A stretch of 64,000 bases of DNA, taken from NCBI GenBank assembly GCA_021299875.1, contig JAJTEW010000010.1, forward strand, positions 1 through 64,000, written 5' to 3'. Position 1 is the stretch's first letter; every line of letters starts with the position of its first letter. Below are positions 45,583 through 53,378 of the stretch, piece by piece. Both the position numbers and the translations under genes were made by a program. Source of the DNA: Comamonadaceae bacterium. Lineage in GTDB: Bacteria; Pseudomonadota; Gammaproteobacteria; Burkholderiales; Burkholderiaceae_C. The notes beneath the pieces are model-generated. The model was not told where the DNA came from. It searched no databases and worked only from the letters and a program-made list of their open reading frames with translations.

Positions 45583-45662
45583 GGTGAAGTCAAAGTTCGC
45601 AGGTGTTTTGGTGCATGACCATTGGAAATAAAAATGGTATCAGACGGCAATTGAGCAGCCAC

Positions 45663-45696
45663 AAAAAAAGAGCAGGAGGGGTGCCTGCTCTTTTTT
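45663..45696. terminator. intra-operon hairpin terminator between dctP and dctQM
   Basis: AAAAAGAGCAGG (45665-45676) pairs with CCTGCTCTTTTT around a seven-base loop, with A and T runs making it functional in both directions. It lies just after the dctP stop and before dctQ, so it should reduce transcription of the membrane subunits relative to the binding protein. Confidence 0.88.
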
Positions 45697-45711
45697 ATGC
45701 GGGACAGGTGC

Positions 45712-46743
45712 TTACTTGGTGTACTGCTTGATCAAATCAGTAGCACTTTGCAACATGCCTTTGCCATCCATGCCTTTGCTGGTCATGTCTGCCACCCAAG
45801 CGTCATCCAACGAGTCGGTCGCTTTCTTCCATTTTTCAAGCTCGGCCTTGGGAATGATGCTGATCTTTTGGTTAGCGCTGGCTTCAAAAACTTTTTTACC
45901 AACAGCATCGTGACCCGACTGTGTTTTGCCCATGAAGGCGGACAGTTCACGTCCCGAATTTTTGTCAATCACCGCTTTCAGATCGGCTGGCAAAGAGTCG
46001 TATTTGGCCTTGTTCATGGGCATCACAAACACAGTGGTGTACAAGGCGTTGTAGCTGCGGTCGGTTTCAGCCGTGAAGTTGGTCAACTCGTTGACTTTCA
46101 GGCTGGGCGCCACTTCGTAAGGAATCACAGCACCGTCGATGACGCCTTTGGACAAAGCTTCAGGCACTTGAGGCACGGGCATCGAAACGGGCGTGGCACC
46201 CATCAGGGCCAGCATACGGCTCGACTGTCGAGTCGGGGCGCGAACTTTCATGCCTTTCAAGTCTGCCATTTGTGTCACCGGTTTCGCCTTGGTGTAAATG
46301 TTGCCTGGGCCATGCACGTGAATGGCGAGCATCTTCACATCCTTGAAGTCGTCTTGGGCAAACTTTTGCGCATAGTCCCAAGCTGCACGGCTGGTGGCCT
46401 CGGCATTGGTCATCATGAAGGGCAATTCGAACACTTCCAATTTGGCCAAACGGGGGGTGTGAATTTGCAAAGTCCAAGCCACATCCACCACACCGTCGCG
46501 GGTCTGCTCATAAAGCTGAACCGGAGTTCCACCCAACTGCATGGCTGGGAAAATATCGCACTTCAGTCGGTCTTTGGAATCGCGAGCGATGTTTCTGCAC
46601 CAATCGCCCAGCATGGTGGTGTGCTGAATGGTTTGGGGGCCTAAAAAGTGGTGCACTTTGAGCGTGATGGTTTGGGCGTTGGCGCCCAGAGTTGTGGCTG
46701 CCAATGCCGCAGCCAGGGTAGTTAATTTCAAAATCTGACGCAT
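45712..46743 (-). CDS. TRAP transporter periplasmic solute-binding protein (DctP family), second system
   Basis: 343 residues with a Sec signal peptide cleaved near GANAQ. LKVHHFLGPQTIQHTTML, VFELPFMMTNAEATSRAAWD, LKGMKVRAPTRQSSRML and KGVIDGAVIPYEVAPSLKV are DctP-family blocks; the Arg in KVRAPTR should bind the carboxylate. The sequence is distant from the first DctP in the window. It lies 214 bases downstream of the FAH-family gene, in a gap that probably holds its own AT-rich promoter. Confidence 0.9.
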   Translation of the reverse strand: MRQILKLTTLAAALAATTLGANAQTITLKVHHFLGPQTIQHTTMLGDWCRNIARDSKDRLKCDIFPAMQLGGTPVQLYEQTRDGVVDVAWTLQIHTPRLAKLEVFELPFMMTNAEATSRAAWDYAQKFAQDDFKDVKMLAIHVHGPGNIYTKAKPVTQMADLKGMKVRAPTRQSSRMLALMGATPVSMPVPQVPEALSKGVIDGAVIPYEVAPSLKVNELTNFTAETDRSYNALYTTVFVMPMNKAKYDSLPADLKAVIDKNSGRELSAFMGKTQSGHDAVGKKVFEASANQKISIIPKAELEKWKKATDSLDDAWVADMTSKGMDGKGMLQSATDLIKQYTK

Positions 46744-46957
46744 GGTTAAAACTCCGGTGTTGAATGAAAGAAGATGACAACGTCACTTTGGTGCTTAAAA
46801 ACAATCAAAGCTGTCACGTTGGGCAACCTGGAAACCCTAAAACATGAATTATGTTGCAAGTTTTACGCTGCAAGTATAGGGTTAACACCCATAAATTTTG
46901 GATGCAAGCATTTTTATTCATGTGTTGGAAGGACTGTGTATCTGCTGTTTTTGGGGT

Positions 46958-47653
46958 TCAGACGATACTGACCTTTAAGGGCGTCAGGCCTGCGACCGAA
47001 CCGACCAAGACATCGCCCTTGACCACAGCAGCGACGCCCTCTGGGGTTCCGGTGTAAATCAAATCACCGGCTTGCAGTTCCCAAGCAGCGGACAGGTGCT
47101 CGATGGTTTCGGCCACGTTCCAAATGAGCTTGGAGATGGTGCTGCGCTGGCGGTCAGCGCCATTGACTTGCAGGCTGATTTCGGCGTTGTTGATGTCGTT
47201 TGTTTGGCCAATCGGTGTGATGGGGCCAATGGGGCCTGAGTGGTCAAATGCTTTGCCAATGCACCAAGGGCGACCTTGCTTTTTCATCTCGTTTTGCAGA
47301 TCGCGGCGCGTCATGTCCAAGCCCACGGCGTAACCGTAAATGTGCTGGATCGAGTCGGCGGCCGAGATGTTGCGACCGCCTTTGCCAATGGCCACCACCA
47401 GTTCGATCTCGTGGTGCAGGTTCTGGGTCAAGCTCGGGTAGGGCATGGTGCCGGTCTGGCCAGCTTCAACCACCACCAGGCTGTCGGTGGGCTTGAGGAA
47501 AAAGAAAGGCGGCTCCCGGCCGGTAAAGCCCATCTCTTTGGCGTGCTCTTCATAATTACGTCCAACACAGTAAATGCGGTGAACCGGAAAACGCTCCGGT
47601 TGGCCTAAAACAGGGACAGAAACAACGGGCGAGGGTGGAAACACAAAACTCAT
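46958..47653 (-). CDS. fumarylacetoacetate hydrolase family protein
   Basis: 231 residues. [17 protein letters not shown] is the typical opening, [17 protein letters not shown] carries the metal-binding Glu residues, and [20 protein letters not shown] and [15 protein letters not shown] follow. The family includes 2-keto acid hydrolases, hydratases and decarboxylases; the short length and motif fit acylpyruvase or maleylpyruvate-hydrolase-like members. It is transcribed toward the TRAP genes and is divergent from a MarR regulator. Confidence 0.85.
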   Translation of the reverse strand: MSFVFPPSPVVSVPVLGQPERFPVHRIYCVGRNYEEHAKEMGFTGREPPFFFLKPTDSLVVVEAGQTGTMPYPSLTQNLHHEIELVVAIGKGGRNISAADSIQHIYGYAVGLDMTRRDLQNEMKKQGRPWCIGKAFDHSGPIGPITPIGQTNDINNAEISLQVNGADRQRSTISKLIWNVAETIEHLSAAWELQAGDLIYTGTPEGVAAVVKGDVLVGSVAGLTPLKVSIV

Positions 47654-47661
47654 GACGTGCC

Positions 47662-47701
47662 TTCAAAAAATGGAGATTTGATGTTAATCCGAACTTTTGA
47701 A
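47662..47701. promoter_or_regulatory. candidate MarR-regulated divergent promoter with an inverted repeat
   Basis: The 80-base gap between the FAH-family gene and marR contains TTCAAAA (47662-47668) and TTTTGAA (47695-47701) as an inverted repeat separated by 26 bases. MarR proteins often act on such divergent gaps, but the arms are simple and AT-rich, so this is weak evidence. Confidence 0.3.
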
Positions 47702-47733
47702 ACACAACAGCCCCCAAGTCACCACGGTAACTT

Positions 47734-48177
47734 ATGAACCCAGTCAAAAGTATCGATCTTCAGGCCACCCCCGGACATTTGATTCGTCGCGCCCAACAAA
47801 TTGCGGTGTCCATTTTTTCCGAACAACTGACCAGTGCCGACATCACGCCGGTTCAGTTTGCGATCTTGAACGCCTTGCTCGAAAGCCCAGGCATCGACCA
47901 AGTGAGTTTGGCCAAGCGCGTGGCATTTGACCCGGCCACATCAGGATCTGTCATCGGACGCCTGGAGGCCAAAGGCTGGGTGGTGCGACAAGCCGATCCC
48001 AACGATCGCAGGCGAAAGCTATTGGTCGTCACCAATTCGGGTGTTCATGCGCTTGGCCAAGTTCAAGAGGATGTGGCTCGCATTCAAGAAAAAATTCTGA
48101 GCCCATTGACCTCAAGCGAGCAAAGCCAATTTGTGCATCTTTTGTCGCGCTTGGTGCAAGGTCACCAAGCGGAATGA
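47734..48177 (+). CDS. MarR-family transcriptional regulator
   Basis: 147 residues with a winged helix: ITPVQFAILNALLESPGIDQ, LAKRVAFDPATSGSVIGRLE and the wing DPNDRRRKLLVVT. MarR dimers usually repress neighbouring genes and respond to small aromatic or organic acids. The divergent FAH-TRAP operon is the obvious target, which would make this a self-contained uptake and degradation unit. Confidence 0.88.
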   Translation: MNPVKSIDLQATPGHLIRRAQQIAVSIFSEQLTSADITPVQFAILNALLESPGIDQVSLAKRVAFDPATSGSVIGRLEAKGWVVRQADPNDRRRKLLVVTNSGVHALGQVQEDVARIQEKILSPLTSSEQSQFVHLLSRLVQGHQAE

Positions 48178-48185
48178 TGACCCCC

Positions 48186-48488
48186 TCAAGCTGAAGCGTA
48201 GGTCAGCTCAAAATGCTCTACATGAGGGGGCGACGCGAAAAATGGGCCAACGATGGCACGCCATTCGGTAAAAAGAGCTGACTCGCGAAAGCCCACGGTG
48301 TGGTCTTCCAAGTTGTCCCAAAAGATTTGAAGCACAAAACGTTCGGGGTTCTCAATGCAACGGTTGACTTTGGCACCCCGATAGCCCTTGGCTTTGCAGG
48401 CCACGGTGCTCAGGCCCAGTTCGATGGCTTTTTCAAACGCGGCTTGTTGGCCGGGGTGGATGCGCAAGTCAGCGAGTTCTAGGATCAT
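48186..48488 (-). CDS. antibiotic biosynthesis monooxygenase (ABM) domain protein
   Basis: 100 residues with the ferredoxin-like ABM fold: MILELADLRIHPGQQAAFEK, GYRGAKVNRCIENPERFVLQ and HTVGFRESALFTEWRAIVGP. Small ABM proteins act as cofactor-free monooxygenases or heme-handling proteins. ATG 48488 is chosen because the longer frame has an unrelated N-terminus. It converges on marR with eight bases between. Confidence 0.8.
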   Translation of the reverse strand: MILELADLRIHPGQQAAFEKAIELGLSTVACKAKGYRGAKVNRCIENPERFVLQIFWDNLEDHTVGFRESALFTEWRAIVGPFFASPPHVEHFELTYASA

Positions 48489-48596
48489 GGAAGCTCCAGC
48501 TAAAGAGCGAACCTTACCGCAAATTCTTTTCAAAAACCTTTGAGAAATCAGGCCTCGTGTCATCCATTTGACATCTCACTGACTCAGAATGCCGCG

Positions 48597-49163
48597 ATGC
48601 ATTTCAGCACCGCGCACATCCTTGGTCTTTACCAGCAAGCCGCTCACCGCATTCATTCGGGGGAGCGTGTCACCCATTTGGCACACGCCTGGCAGTGTGG
48701 TCGCTTGGCTGAGAAGTCCGGCGCCAGTTTGAAATTACAACTGGCCAGTTGGTTGCATGATATTGGCCATTTGTGGGCGCAACAAAGTGCGCTGACGACG
48801 GATCCGGCTGTCAAGGGTCATGCCGCTTTGGGTTCGAGGCTTTTAGAGCCTTTGTTTGGTTTAGGCGTTTCTGAGCCTGTGCGCCTGCATGTGTTGGCCA
48901 AACGTTACTTGGTCACCACCCGTGACAGTTACGTACGAAAACTGTCGCCACAAAGCTTGCGAAGTTTGACTCACCAAGGCGGCGTCTTGAATGAGGGCGA
49001 ATGTTCTGATTTTGAGCGTCAGGCATTCTTTGCCGAGGCCATTCAGCTCAGGATATGGGACGACTTGGGCCAAAAAGACGGTTGGTTTGAGATCTCGATT
49101 CAAGACGCGCTCGACCAGCTGGACGGTTTGATGCAATCGGTCGCAGCCCAGTGCGTCACTTAA
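48597..49163 (+). CDS. HD-domain protein related to PhnZ-type oxygenases or phosphohydrolases
   Basis: 188 residues. GERVTHLAHAWQCGRLAEKSG and LASWLHDIGHLWAQQ contain the HD metal ligands (His30, then His-Asp in LHDIGH). The arrangement resembles the HD proteins associated with phosphonate breakdown, where PhnZ also uses a Tyr and a Glu just before the first His; here Glu23 is kept but the Tyr position is His20. No phosphonate genes are adjacent, though the next genes belong to phosphate metabolism. Hydrolase or oxygenase activity cannot be decided. Confidence 0.7.
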   Translation: MHFSTAHILGLYQQAAHRIHSGERVTHLAHAWQCGRLAEKSGASLKLQLASWLHDIGHLWAQQSALTTDPAVKGHAALGSRLLEPLFGLGVSEPVRLHVLAKRYLVTTRDSYVRKLSPQSLRSLTHQGGVLNEGECSDFERQAFFAEAIQLRIWDDLGQKDGWFEISIQDALDQLDGLMQSVAAQCVT

Positions 49164-49192
49164 TTTTCACGCAAAAGACATTTTCTTGACAC
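49164..49192 (+). promoter_or_regulatory. Pho-box-like triple direct repeat upstream of the OlsB-like gene
   Basis: TTTTCAC, AAGACAT and TTGACAC recur at an exact 11-base period (49164, 49175, 49186), the spacing of PhoB half-sites (consensus CTGTCAT plus four bases). The last repeat doubles as a possible -35; TCTTAT at 49211 is a weak -10. The match is weaker than for ppk, phoX and pstS. Confidence 0.5.
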
Positions 49193-49237
49193 GTTCGCCA
49201 CGCACCATCGTCTTATTGATGACAAGGAGCGTGTGCC

Positions 49238-50083
49238 ATGAAAGAGATTCCCAACCCCACTTTTGATTTGTCGCCGGTCCAGTTGCCCAGGGGGTCGCTT
49301 CATCCAAGATCAAATCAAGTCCAAACTGACTTCTTGCCTCGCAGCGTGCAAAGCACCATTCAGGTCTGTTGGGCGCAACATCAAGACGAAGTTCGTGAAG
49401 CGCAGCGCTTGAGGTATTCGGTATTCGCCAACGAGTTGGGTGCGCGTTTGCCCAAGACCATCGAGGGCCACGACATCGACCTGTTCGATGACTATTGCGA
49501 GCACCTGTTGGTGCGCGATACGGCCACGGGACAAGTGATTGGTACTTATCGGGTGTTGACCCCGGTCCAAGCCAAGCGAGCGGGCAGCACCTACAGCGAT
49601 ACCGAATTTGACCTGACCCGTTTGCGTGGCATGCGCAACCGCATGGTCGAGTTGGGCCGCAGTTGTGTGCATGTTGACCACCGCCATGGTGGGGTGATCA
49701 TGGCCTTGTGGGGTGCTTTGTTTGAATTCATGGACCGCAACCGCCTGGACACCATGATCGGCTGTGCCAGCATTCCCATGTTGCACAACGGCGTCGTCAG
49801 CGGCGATGTGGCCGCCAGCATTTGGCACCAATTGCGTCAAAACCACCTGGCTGATATCCAATTCCATGTGCGCCCCCGTTTGGCGCTGCCCGTCGAGCAG
49901 CTGGACCACCACCTGTCGATAGAGCCGCCTGCCCTCATCAAGGGTTACCTGCGATTGGGTGCAAAAGTGCTGGGCGCCCCCGCTTGGGATCCAGACTTCA
50001 ACACCGCCGATTTGCCCATGATGATGCGCATTGCTGAATTGCCAGCACGCTATAAAAAACACTTTGCATCAGCTTCCCAATGA
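49238..50083 (+). CDS. OlsB-like N-acyltransferase (GNAT fold; ornithine lipid synthesis candidate)
   Basis: 281 residues. QRLRYSVFANELGARL, IGTYRVLTP and especially VELGRSCVHVDHRHGGVIMA with LDTMIGCASIPM match the OlsB/autoinducer-synthase-like acyltransferases that transfer a 3-hydroxyacyl chain to ornithine. Ornithine lipids replace phospholipids during phosphate starvation in many bacteria, and a Pho-box-like repeat precedes the gene and ppk1 follows, which fits. No OlsA-like gene is in the window. GGAG lies just upstream of ATG 49238. Confidence 0.66.
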   Translation: MKEIPNPTFDLSPVQLPRGSLHPRSNQVQTDFLPRSVQSTIQVCWAQHQDEVREAQRLRYSVFANELGARLPKTIEGHDIDLFDDYCEHLLVRDTATGQVIGTYRVLTPVQAKRAGSTYSDTEFDLTRLRGMRNRMVELGRSCVHVDHRHGGVIMALWGALFEFMDRNRLDTMIGCASIPMLHNGVVSGDVAASIWHQLRQNHLADIQFHVRPRLALPVEQLDHHLSIEPPALIKGYLRLGAKVLGAPAWDPDFNTADLPMMMRIAELPARYKKHFASASQ

Positions 50084-50201
50084 CTGCACCAGCAGGCCCA
50101 CACTTGTAACCATAGCTTGGCGCGTTCTGAAACCCTGCTTTTACTCAAAATTTACCAGTCACGTTCACAATGTGTGAGTTGCCACACACTGCCTCACAGA
50201 T

Positions 50202-50235
50202 TTGTCATCAAACTGACACGTTGAATTTTTAAAAT
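50202..50235 (+). promoter_or_regulatory. Pho box and -10 element of the ppk1 promoter
   Basis: TTGTCAT-CAAA-CTGACAC (50202-50219) is a 7+4+7 PhoB site close to CTGTCAT-N4-CTGTCAC. TAAAAT (50230-50235) follows after exactly ten bases, the standard position of the -10 in PhoB-activated promoters. The start codon lies 24 bases further on. Confidence 0.78.
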
Positions 50236-50258
50236 GTTTTGAAGTTCACGAGACAAAC

Positions 50259-52331
50259 ATGGCCAACTCCACCAAACTGCCCATCCCAGATGTGCTTCCA
50301 CCTGGTTTGCTGAATCGGGACTTGAGCATATTGGCCTTCAACGAGCGGGTGCTCGATTGGGCACACCGGCCCGAAGTGCCTGTGCTTGAGCGCTTGCGTT
50401 ATTTGTGCATCGTGTCGTCCAATGTGGACGAATTCTTTGAAGTGCGGGCCGAGCCCCATGTGATGGGCTGTTTGCAAGACCTGAAGTCTGGCCCCTACAC
50501 ACCCCAAAGCCTGCAAGAAATTGCTGACAAAACCAACGCCATGGTGGCTCGGCAATACGCTTTGTACAACGACGATTTGTTGCCAGCCCTTGAGCGCAAG
50601 GGATACCGCATCTTGTCACACGGCGAACGCAACGCTGAACAGCGCCAATGGGTGCGCAATTACTTTCACCGTGAGGTGCAGCCCTTGTTGGTGCCTGTGA
50701 GTCTGGACCCTGCGCACCCGTTTCCCCAGGTCGCCAACAAATCCTTGAACTTCATCGTTCAGTTGTCGGGCAAAGACGCCTTTGGTCGGTCCAACGAAAT
50801 CGCCATTGTCAAAGTCCCTCGTGTTTTGTCACGATTGATTCCATTGCCTGCGAACGTCTGTGGCAGCAGTACAGCTTATGTGTTGTTGTCCAGCGTGATC
50901 CGTGCGCATTTGTCGGAATTGTTTCCGGGGCGTGAGGTCGGACAGTTCTCTCAGTTCAGGGTCACACGCCACTCAGAATTGGCAGTCGACGAGGACGAAA
51001 TAGCCAATTTGCGCATGGCGCTGCGCCAAGGCTTGCAGCACCGCAATTACGGTCAAGCGGTTCGGCTCGAAGTGTCTGCCAATTGCGCCCCGCGTTTGGC
51101 TGAGTTTTTGCGCAAAGAATTCCGACTGCCCGAAGCCGCTGTTTTCCGGGTCAATGGCCCCGTCAATTTGGTTCGCCTGATGCAGTTGATTGACTTGGTC
51201 AATGCGCCTGAGTTGCTTTTTCCGCCTTACAAAGCCAGCTTTCCGGCCCAACTGCCTCAACACGGCTCGGTGTTTGCCCGGCTCAAACAGGGGGATGTGA
51301 TGATCCATCAACCCTTTGAGACCTTTGATGGGGTCTTGTCCTTTTTGAGAGAGGCAGTCCAAGACCCCAATGTCTTGGCCATCAAGCAAACCATCTACCG
51401 TGCGGGCAGTGACACGACCATGATGGATTTATTGCGTGAAGCGGTTCGAAAAGGGAAAGAAGTCACTGCGGTGGTGGAACTCAAAGCCCGCTTTGACGAA
51501 GAAGCCAACATCAATTGGGCAGAACAACTCGAAGCCATTGGGGCCCAGGTGGTGTATGGCATCGTGGGGCTCAAGACCCATGCCAAGATGCTTTTGATCA
51601 CACGCCGCGAGGGTCGCTCATTGCGCCGCTACGGTCATTTGTCCACCGGCAACTACAACCGCCGAACGGCAGCGCTTTACACCGACATCAGCTATTTGAC
51701 GGCCGATGCTGCCATCACTTATGACATGGACCAACTGTTTGGCCATTTGGCCAGCCAGAGTCGTTTGCCCAAAATGAAACGCCTGTTGGTGGCGCCCTTT
51801 CATTTGCACGCCGACATGCTGTCACGCATCAAGGCCGTTGGACAGGCCGCAGCGCGCGGCGCTTTTGCCCGCATCGTCATCAAAATGAACGCATTGACCG
51901 ATGTGCCTTTGATTGAAGCTTTACTGGATGCGGGTCAAAAGGGCGCCAAGATCGATCTGATTGTGCGCGGTGCTTGCATGCTGCCTGCTGGGGTGGTGGG
52001 CATGAGCGAAAACATCCAAGTCCGCTCGGTGATCGGACGGTTCTTGGAGCACTCCCGTGTGTTTTATTTTTGCGCCGATCAAGATGAGTCGCTCTACCTG
52101 TCCAGCGCAGATTGGATGAGTCGCAATATGACGCGCCGCATTGAGCTGGCTTGGCCGGTTCAAGATCCTGCATTGCGCCAAAGAATCATTGACGAATGCC
52201 TGATTGCCTATCTGCACGATGCACGCGATGCTTGGGATTTGTCCTCAGACGGGAAGTACCACCGCGTGGGGTTGACCGTACCCGGTCCTGGCGCTCAACA
52301 AGCCTTGATGCAGCGCTACAGCGCCAACTAA
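50259..52331 (+). CDS. ppk1: polyphosphate kinase 1
   Basis: 690 residues. The N-terminal domain opens with LLNRDLSILAFNERVLDWA; the phospholipase-D-like catalytic core has VYGIVGLKTHAKMLLITRRE, whose His is the phosphorylated residue, and VIGRFLEHSRVFYF with the second catalytic His. The enzyme makes inorganic polyphosphate reversibly from ATP. It is preceded by a strong Pho box and followed after 18 bases by sixA. Confidence 0.96.
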   Translation: MANSTKLPIPDVLPPGLLNRDLSILAFNERVLDWAHRPEVPVLERLRYLCIVSSNVDEFFEVRAEPHVMGCLQDLKSGPYTPQSLQEIADKTNAMVARQYALYNDDLLPALERKGYRILSHGERNAEQRQWVRNYFHREVQPLLVPVSLDPAHPFPQVANKSLNFIVQLSGKDAFGRSNEIAIVKVPRVLSRLIPLPANVCGSSTAYVLLSSVIRAHLSELFPGREVGQFSQFRVTRHSELAVDEDEIANLRMALRQGLQHRNYGQAVRLEVSANCAPRLAEFLRKEFRLPEAAVFRVNGPVNLVRLMQLIDLVNAPELLFPPYKASFPAQLPQHGSVFARLKQGDVMIHQPFETFDGVLSFLREAVQDPNVLAIKQTIYRAGSDTTMMDLLREAVRKGKEVTAVVELKARFDEEANINWAEQLEAIGAQVVYGIVGLKTHAKMLLITRREGRSLRRYGHLSTGNYNRRTAALYTDISYLTADAAITYDMDQLFGHLASQSRLPKMKRLLVAPFHLHADMLSRIKAVGQAAARGAFARIVIKMNALTDVPLIEALLDAGQKGAKIDLIVRGACMLPAGVVGMSENIQVRSVIGRFLEHSRVFYFCADQDESLYLSSADWMSRNMTRRIELAWPVQDPALRQRIIDECLIAYLHDARDAWDLSSDGKYHRVGLTVPGPGAQQALMQRYSAN

Positions 52332-52349
52332 AAGCCCGGGTTAACCAAC

Positions 52350-52811
52350 ATGGACTTGATCATTTGGCGACATGCCGAGGCTCACGAAGCCGAACCTGGT
52401 GAAGAGGACATGCTCAGGTCCTTGACGTCTCGTGGCCGCAAGCAGGCCGATCGCATGTCGGTTTGGCTGGACACGCAGTTGCCCCAGGGTACCCGTATTT
52501 TGAGCAGCCCTGCCGTCAGGGCCGAGCAAACCGTGCTGGCCTTGAAGCGCAAGTACAAAGTGCGAGACGCCTTGTCACCTGGGGCATCGGTGCAGGATAT
52601 TCTGGAAACTTCAGGTTGGCCCGATGCCAAGTATCCCGTGCTGTTGGTGGGCCATCAGCCAGCATTGGGTGGTGTTGTGGCGAAATTGCTGGGCATGCCC
52701 GAAGAGGCGTGCGCCATTCGCAAAGGGGCGGTCTGGTGGTTGCGCCACCGTCACCGCGACGGCCAGGGTCAGACCGTGCTGATGTCAGTGACTTGCGCCG
52801 AGATGGTTTGA
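52350..52811 (+). CDS. sixA: phosphohistidine phosphatase SixA
   Basis: 153 residues of the histidine phosphatase superfamily. DLIIWRHAEAHEAEPGEED carries the RHG-type (RHAE) active site and VLLVGHQPALGGVVAKLLG the second catalytic His. SixA removes phosphate from phosphohistidine, for example on PTS-Ntr proteins. It is co-transcribed with ppk1. Confidence 0.9.
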   Translation: MDLIIWRHAEAHEAEPGEEDMLRSLTSRGRKQADRMSVWLDTQLPQGTRILSSPAVRAEQTVLALKRKYKVRDALSPGASVQDILETSGWPDAKYPVLLVGHQPALGGVVAKLLGMPEEACAIRKGAVWWLRHRHRDGQGQTVLMSVTCAEMV

Positions 52812-52817
52812 GGCCCG

Positions 52818-53273
52818 TCAGGCCTTGGAAGGTCTGCCGGTCTTGATGATGGGCACGTTGCCAAGTGCTTTTTTGAAAGGCGCGTCGGTCATCGTGCTCA
52901 GGGCTTGCAGGCCTGCCCGAATCAGTTCGCTCTTTTTGACTTCAACGCCCAGCGCCATGGCGCGTTTTTTCATGTCTGCAATTTGCAGCAACTCGGTTTT
53001 GGGCAGTGTGAAGCTGTCACGCACCACTTTGACCTTTTTTTCCTTGGCCGGCTTGGTGGGTGCAGCGCTTGTTTTAAGCGGAACAGTTGGGGCTTGGGAC
53101 ACTGAGGTTTTACCAACAGGGGCAGCCGGTTTGGCCGGGGTCTTGGCGATGGGCTTAGCCGGTGGCTTGGGCGCAACTTTCACGGCTTTGGGGGCGGCCG
53201 CAGGCTTGGTGCTTGGCGCGGTTTGGGTGACAGGGCGCTTTTTTGCTGCCGTGTTTGAGCGTGTTTGGGCCAT
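52818..53273 (-). CDS. Lys/Pro/Ala-rich protein with C-terminal DNA-binding-like domain
   Basis: 151 residues. Residues about 1-85 are low-complexity Ala/Lys/Pro repeats like AlgP or histone H1 tails. Residues about 88-150 (RDSFTLPKTELLQIADMKKR, LGVEVKKSELIRAGLQALS) look like a ribbon-helix-helix fold: a short strand followed by two helices. It is probably a nucleoid-associated or regulatory protein. ATG 53273 has AAGGT nine bases upstream. A perfect inverted repeat covers its promoter, suggesting self-regulation. I do not recognise a named family. Confidence 0.68.
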   Translation of the reverse strand: MAQTRSNTAAKKRPVTQTAPSTKPAAAPKAVKVAPKPPAKPIAKTPAKPAAPVGKTSVSQAPTVPLKTSAAPTKPAKEKKVKVVRDSFTLPKTELLQIADMKKRAMALGVEVKKSELIRAGLQALSTMTDAPFKKALGNVPIIKTGRPSKA

Positions 53274-53291
53274 GGTGTGCATACCTTGAAA

Positions 53292-53320
53292 TTAACGGTG
53301 CATACAGTTTATACCGTTAA
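53292..53320 (-). promoter_or_regulatory. inverted-repeat operator over the promoter of the Lys/Pro/Ala-rich gene
   Basis: TTAACGGT (53292-53299) and ACCGTTAA (53313-53320) are perfect eight-base arms with a 13-base spacer. In the leftward direction the spacer begins with TATAAA, a -10 candidate, so a protein bound to the repeat would block the promoter. Confidence 0.6.
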
Positions 53321-53340
53321 AAATCGATTGACAAGCACAC

Positions 53341-53363
53341 TGACCCTGCTGTTTTCAGGGTCA
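53341..53363. other. hairpin between ppx and the Lys/Pro/Ala-rich gene
   Basis: TGACCCTG (53341-53348) and CAGGGTCA (53356-53363) pair around a seven-base loop. It lies just after the ppx stop, but no T run follows in the leftward direction, so it may be an mRNA-end stabiliser rather than a terminator. Confidence 0.5.
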
Positions 53364-53378
53364 AGTGTGATCCAGCAC

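Noticed and set aside
46744-46957. AT-rich 214-base gap before the second dctP gene as a possible small RNA gene
   Set aside because: It probably holds a promoter (TATACT-like and TAATTC-like hexamers), but no clear terminator hairpin or other RNA feature was found.
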